Positions 6,620 through 9,030 of a stretch of DNA of 9,030 nucleotides are shown here, in pieces. The notes beneath the pieces are model-generated. The model was not told where the DNA came from. It did not search any database and saw only the letters and a program-made list of their open reading frames with translations. This DNA comes from Cyclobacteriaceae bacterium (GTDB lineage Bacteria > Bacteroidota > Bacteroidia > Cytophagales > Cyclobacteriaceae). Positions within the stretch are counted from its first letter, which is position 1; each line of letters starts with the position of its first letter. Location of the stretch: the NCBI GenBank assembly GCA_025363495.1, contig JANYDR010000665.1, positions 1 through 9,030 on the forward strand, read 5' to 3'. The position numbers were made by a program, and so were the translations under genes.

Positions 6620-7198
6620 CTATTCTAATTGAAATGAAATGGGCAAGCTGTAATAAACGGAAACTGCTTTTCCGTGTTGGCGACCGGATACCCATCTCGG
6701 CATGTTAGAGACTACACGAATTGCTTCCATACGTAGACTCTGATCTACACCATCATCCGTTGTAACCACATTGCGTACTATCCCGTCTTCCCCCACTACA
6801 AAATCAACGAATACGGTGCCTTCAATTTGTTGTTGTTTTGCTTCTTCAGGATACATCAGGTTGGCATTAAGATATTTTGACATAGCATCTTCTCCGCCAG
6901 TGAACGCAGGCTGAACTTCTGCCTTATTATAAACGATATTTCCTTCTGAGTCTTTGTAAGTTGGAGCGGTTTTCATGCGCTCTTCAAATTCAAGTCTTCT
7001 TTTTTCAGCACGGTCCGCTTTATCTTTCTCAAGCTTTGCGCGCCGTTCTTCAACGGTAAGTTTAGTTACATCTGCAGCCTCTACTACAGGCGTTTCGGTA
7101 ACGACATATTCTTCGGCATTTTCATTTGATTTCTTTCCGCAAGACTGGACCAGCATAAGAGCAGCCGCGAAAATTAAGGTGTTCAAGATTTTTTTCAT
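6620..7198 (-). CDS. Lipoprotein with TonB C-terminal (energy-transducer type) domain
   Basis: A 192-residue protein. Residues 1-20 are a lipoprotein signal with lipobox LVQSC, so C20 should be lipidated. A low-complexity spacer and a highly charged helix (Lys/Arg/Glu, about 46-76) precede the TonB_C-type domain at about 95-192: PAFTGGEDAMSKYLNANLMYP, then GTVFVDFVVGEDGIVRNV, then a helix ending in NMPRWVSGRQHGKAVSVYYSLPISF. True TonB proteins anchor in the inner membrane by an N-terminal helix and contact ExbB/ExbD. Here the anchor is a lipid and the usual proline-rich linker is absent, so an ExbBD-driven transport role is doubtful; such Bacteroidota proteins may instead be envelope structural or signalling proteins. 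It has its own candidate promoter and a terminator, so it is probably monocistronic. It is divergent from the AsmA-like gene. Confidence 0.9.
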   Translation of the reverse strand: MKKILNTLIFAAALMLVQSCGKKSNENAEEYVVTETPVVEAADVTKLTVEERRAKLEKDKADRAEKRRLEFEERMKTAPTYKDSEGNIVYNKAEVQPAFTGGEDAMSKYLNANLMYPEEAKQQQIEGTVFVDFVVGEDGIVRNVVTTDDGVDQSLRMEAIRVVSNMPRWVSGRQHGKAVSVYYSLPISFQLE

Positions 7199-7235
7199 AG
7201 GTATTAGGTTTCCCGAACTATTGAAAGAATTGTGC

Positions 7236-7267
7236 CAAGAGTAACAAGCACGCTAATCTACCCCAAA
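7236..7267 (-). promoter_or_regulatory. Candidate Bacteroidota-type promoter of the TonB-domain lipoprotein gene
   Basis: On the minus strand TTTG (7267-7264) is followed after 20 nt by TACTCTTG (7243-7236), one base off the TAnnTTTG consensus used by the primary sigma factor of Bacteroidota. The predicted transcript start would be near 7229, leaving a leader of about 30 nt before the ATG at 7198. Spacing agrees with described promoters of this group. Confidence 0.45.
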
Positions 7268-7318
7268 CAGTTCCCGAAATAAAAAAATAAGCTGCTGGGG
7301 AAATTTTTCCACAATGTC

Positions 7319-7470
7319 ATATGCTTTACTGCAAAAAATTATCCGTGTTCGCTCATTATTTGACTGACATATCAAGTAATTGCAAGTCTTATTCCAGCCA
7401 AACTAACCCCTATGTTTATTTTGTCAAAGTTGCGTCAATGGTTTAAAGTAGTAAGACCTATATGCTTTAC
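7319..7470 (+). repeat. 11-bp direct repeat ATATGCTTTAC, two copies
   Basis: Perfect copies lie at 7319-7329 and 7460-7470, 141 bp apart in the same orientation. The last bases also agree with a third position later (both followed by one base then G). They stand about 120 nt from the flanking gene starts on each side. They may be binding sites or a chance match; a full 11-mer repeat in a 389-bp region is unlikely but not impossible. Confidence 0.35.
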
Positions 7471-7501
7471 AGATGGCATGAAAGTTTAATGAATAGGGGT
7501 T
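7405..7501. repeat. 9-bp inverted repeat around a 79-bp spacer
   Basis: The arms AACCCCTAT (7405-7413) and ATAGGGGTT (7493-7501) are perfectly complementary. The spacer has no coding potential. A chance 9-bp match in a region this size is quite possible, so this is only a weak candidate for a looped regulatory structure or the ends of a tiny element. Confidence 0.25.
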
Positions 7502-7587
7502 TGCAGAACTAACTCTCTGAACGTTGGCACACGGTACCCGAAAATGCTAAAAGACATCTCACAATTCCCTTCGTAATAGCTACAAAA

Positions 7588-9030
7588 ATGACGTTAGTAA
7601 AACTTAAAATAAGAAAAGGTCTCATTATTGCATTCAGTGTTATTCTCGGCGTTCTTTTCATTACAATTCTATTCATCTCTCCCCTCACCAAGTATTTACT
7701 TGAGAAATATGATGTTAAATTAATTGGACGGGAAGCCACCTTGGACTGGGCTTATGTGAATCCATTTACGGGTTATATTCACTTAAGTAATTTACAGATT
7801 TATGAACAACATGGAGACAGTCTTTTTCTTTCTGCAAAAGGTGTCAGTGCAGATTTTGCCTTGCACAAATTGATATGGCGAACTGTCGAGATAACTCAAC
7901 TTACAATTGATCGTCCCTGGGGGAAGATCGTTCAGAAGAAAAAAACGTTAAACTTTGATGACATTATCCAAAAATTTACACCTGATAAATCTGATACAGC
8001 AAGTTCGGGCTGGCACGTGACTCTTCTCGGAACAAGGATAGTCGATGGGGAATTTCATTACTATGAGCAAGTCATCCCGATCAATTATTTCGTTAAAAAA
8101 GTAAATATTGAAGGCCCCGGGAAAAAAAGAGATGTAGATACGCTCTATGCAAAATTTTCCTTTCATGATGGAAAGGGCAATGGCGATATGAAGGGAGATT
8201 TTACAATTAATGTAAAGAATTCTGATTATCGCCTTGGAGTGGCTGTTAACAACTTCGATCTTGAAATTATCCGGCAGTATATCTGGGAGCTTATTAACTA
8301 TGGGATGTTTCGGGCTCGTCTCGATGCCACTATTCAGGCAACGGGAAATTTTAGCTCGCAGGACAGTCTAAGCGCAAAAGGAAGATTGTCTCTTCAGGAT
8401 TTTCATCTTGGAAAAACCACAGAAGACGACTATTTGTCATTCAAAAAATTAGTTCTCGGTATTGAGGAATTGAGCCCTGCCCGCAATAAATATATGTTTG
8501 ATTCAGTGACGCTCTCCTCACCTTTGTTTAAATATGAGCAATATGACTCACTGGATAACATACAAGCAATGTTTGGAAAAAAGGGTAAAAATATTTCCGA
8601 CATCACTGATGAATCCGGAAGGTTTAATCTTGTTATCGAAATAGCCCGCTACATAAAAGTGCTCTCCCGGAATTTCTTCAGCAGCGATTTTAAAATTGGT
8701 ACACTGGGTATTTACAATGGCGACTTTACCTATAACGATTATTCGCTTATTGAAAAATTTTCACTGAGGGCAACTCCACTTACTATTCTTGCTGATTCCG
8801 TTAACAAGCAACATAAAAGAGTAGGTGTAACATTTAAATCAGGAGTTAAGCCCTATGGAAACGCAAATGTGTATTTAAGTATAAATCCAAAAGACAGTGG
8901 CGATTTCGACATGAAATATAATATTGAAAAAATCCCGGCCACTGTGTTCAATCCTTATCTTATTTCCTACACTTCATTTCCAATAGACAGGGGAACGCTG
9001 GAGTTAAATGGATTATGGAATGTGAGAAAC
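7588..9030 (+). CDS. AsmA/DUF748-like envelope protein (C-terminus off the right edge)
   Basis: An open frame of 481 codons from ATG 7588 to the window edge with no stop. Residues 1-10 are basic (MTLVKLKIRK), 11-31 form one membrane helix, and the rest is predicted beta-rich. The segment at 45-75 reads LDWAYVNPFTGYIHLSNLQI, the characteristic 'NPFtG.i.l..l.i' signature seen just after the membrane helix in DUF748/AsmA-like proteins. These are inner-membrane-anchored periplasmic proteins, related to the TamB/YhdP bridge-like superfamily proposed to move lipids or support outer-membrane assembly. A second conserved-looking part at about 205-260 (FTINVKNSDYRLGVAVNNFD and onward) repeats the same beta pattern. 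Full family members often exceed 800 residues, so at least half of this gene is probably outside the window. The start is chosen because it puts the basic residues and helix at the N-terminus. The neighbour on the left is divergent, so the gene needs its own promoter in 7199-7587. Confidence 0.8.
   Translation, partial: MTLVKLKIRKGLIIAFSVILGVLFITILFISPLTKYLLEKYDVKLIGREATLDWAYVNPFTGYIHLSNLQIYEQHGDSLFLSAKGVSADFALHKLIWRTVEITQLTIDRPWGKIVQKKKTLNFDDIIQKFTPDKSDTASSGWHVTLLGTRIVDGEFHYYEQVIPINYFVKKVNIEGPGKKRDVDTLYAKFSFHDGKGNGDMKGDFTINVKNSDYRLGVAVNNFDLEIIRQYIWELINYGMFRARLDATIQATGNFSSQDSLSAKGRLSLQDFHLGKTTEDDYLSFKKLVLGIEELSPARNKYMFDSVTLSSPLFKYEQYDSLDNIQAMFGKKGKNISDITDESGRFNLVIEIARYIKVLSRNFFSSDFKIGTLGIYNGDFTYNDYSLIEKFSLRATPLTILADSVNKQHKRVGVTFKSGVKPYGNANVYLSINPKDSGDFDMKYNIEKIPATVFNPYLISYTSFPIDRGTLELNGLWNVRN

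Larger units (their letters stand above)
7199..7587. other. 389-bp divergent intergenic region with promoter and short repeats
   Basis: No gene is supported here. The region holds a candidate promoter for the TonB-domain lipoprotein (7236-7267), two direct copies of ATATGCTTTAC (7319-7329 and 7460-7470), and a 9-bp inverted repeat AACCCCTAT/ATAGGGGTT (7405-7413 and 7493-7501). The plus-strand promoter of the AsmA-like gene must lie here, but I could not pick out a convincing TAnnTTTG box for it. Confidence 0.6.

Noticed and set aside
7321..7446. A 41-codon plus-strand frame in the divergent intergenic region
   Set aside because: It has mixed composition, no recognisable feature and no partner gene at coupling distance. 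Its start also falls inside the 11-bp direct repeat.

Overview
The window looks like a chromosomal segment of a Bacteroidota bacterium, most likely of the Cytophagales/Chitinophagales type. The support is the gene families present: a DUF3667 protein with an N-terminal zinc ribbon, an exported WD40-repeat/caspase protein whose signal peptide ends in Ala-Gln, a lipoprotein carrying a TonB C-terminal domain, and an AsmA-like protein. Base composition is moderately AT-rich, starts lack Shine-Dalgarno sequences, and one candidate promoter fits the Bacteroidota TTTG / TAnnTTTG pattern. No tRNA, rRNA, CRISPR array, transposase or phage gene was seen.

Layout. From about 7.2 kb down to base 1, everything is on the minus strand. 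In transcription order it holds: a TonB-domain lipoprotein (6620-7198) with its own promoter and a good intrinsic terminator; a membrane histidine kinase broken by an internal deletion/frameshift (5633-6533); a stand-alone response regulator (5277-5636) whose start overlaps the kinase stop as ATGA; a 1087-residue exported protein with 14 WD40 blades, an Ig-like linker and a caspase-like (C14) peptidase domain (1966-5229); a previously easy-to-miss 42-residue ORF (1825-1953) 12 nt behind it; a low-specificity L-threonine aldolase (697-1722); and a DUF3667 protein, overlapping the aldolase stop by one base (TAATG) and running off the left edge. To the right, a 389-bp divergent intergenic region separates the TonB lipoprotein from a plus-strand AsmA/DUF748-like envelope protein (7588 to the right edge).

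How the parts may fit. The most unexpected sequence signal is a 46-bp leader, 42/46 identical between its two copies, that sits just upstream of both the WD40-caspase gene (5230-5275) and the threonine aldolase gene (1728-1773), in the same orientation relative to each start codon. It suggests shared control or local duplication of a promoter/5' leader. With the conserved response regulator next door and the small ORF behind the caspase, the block kinase-regulator-caspase-sORF-aldolase-DUF3667 may be one co-regulated cassette; that is inference. The kinase has lost its His-box (DHp) domain and ATP-binding N box, so it cannot phosphorylate the regulator as encoded here, unless the deletion is an assembly error.
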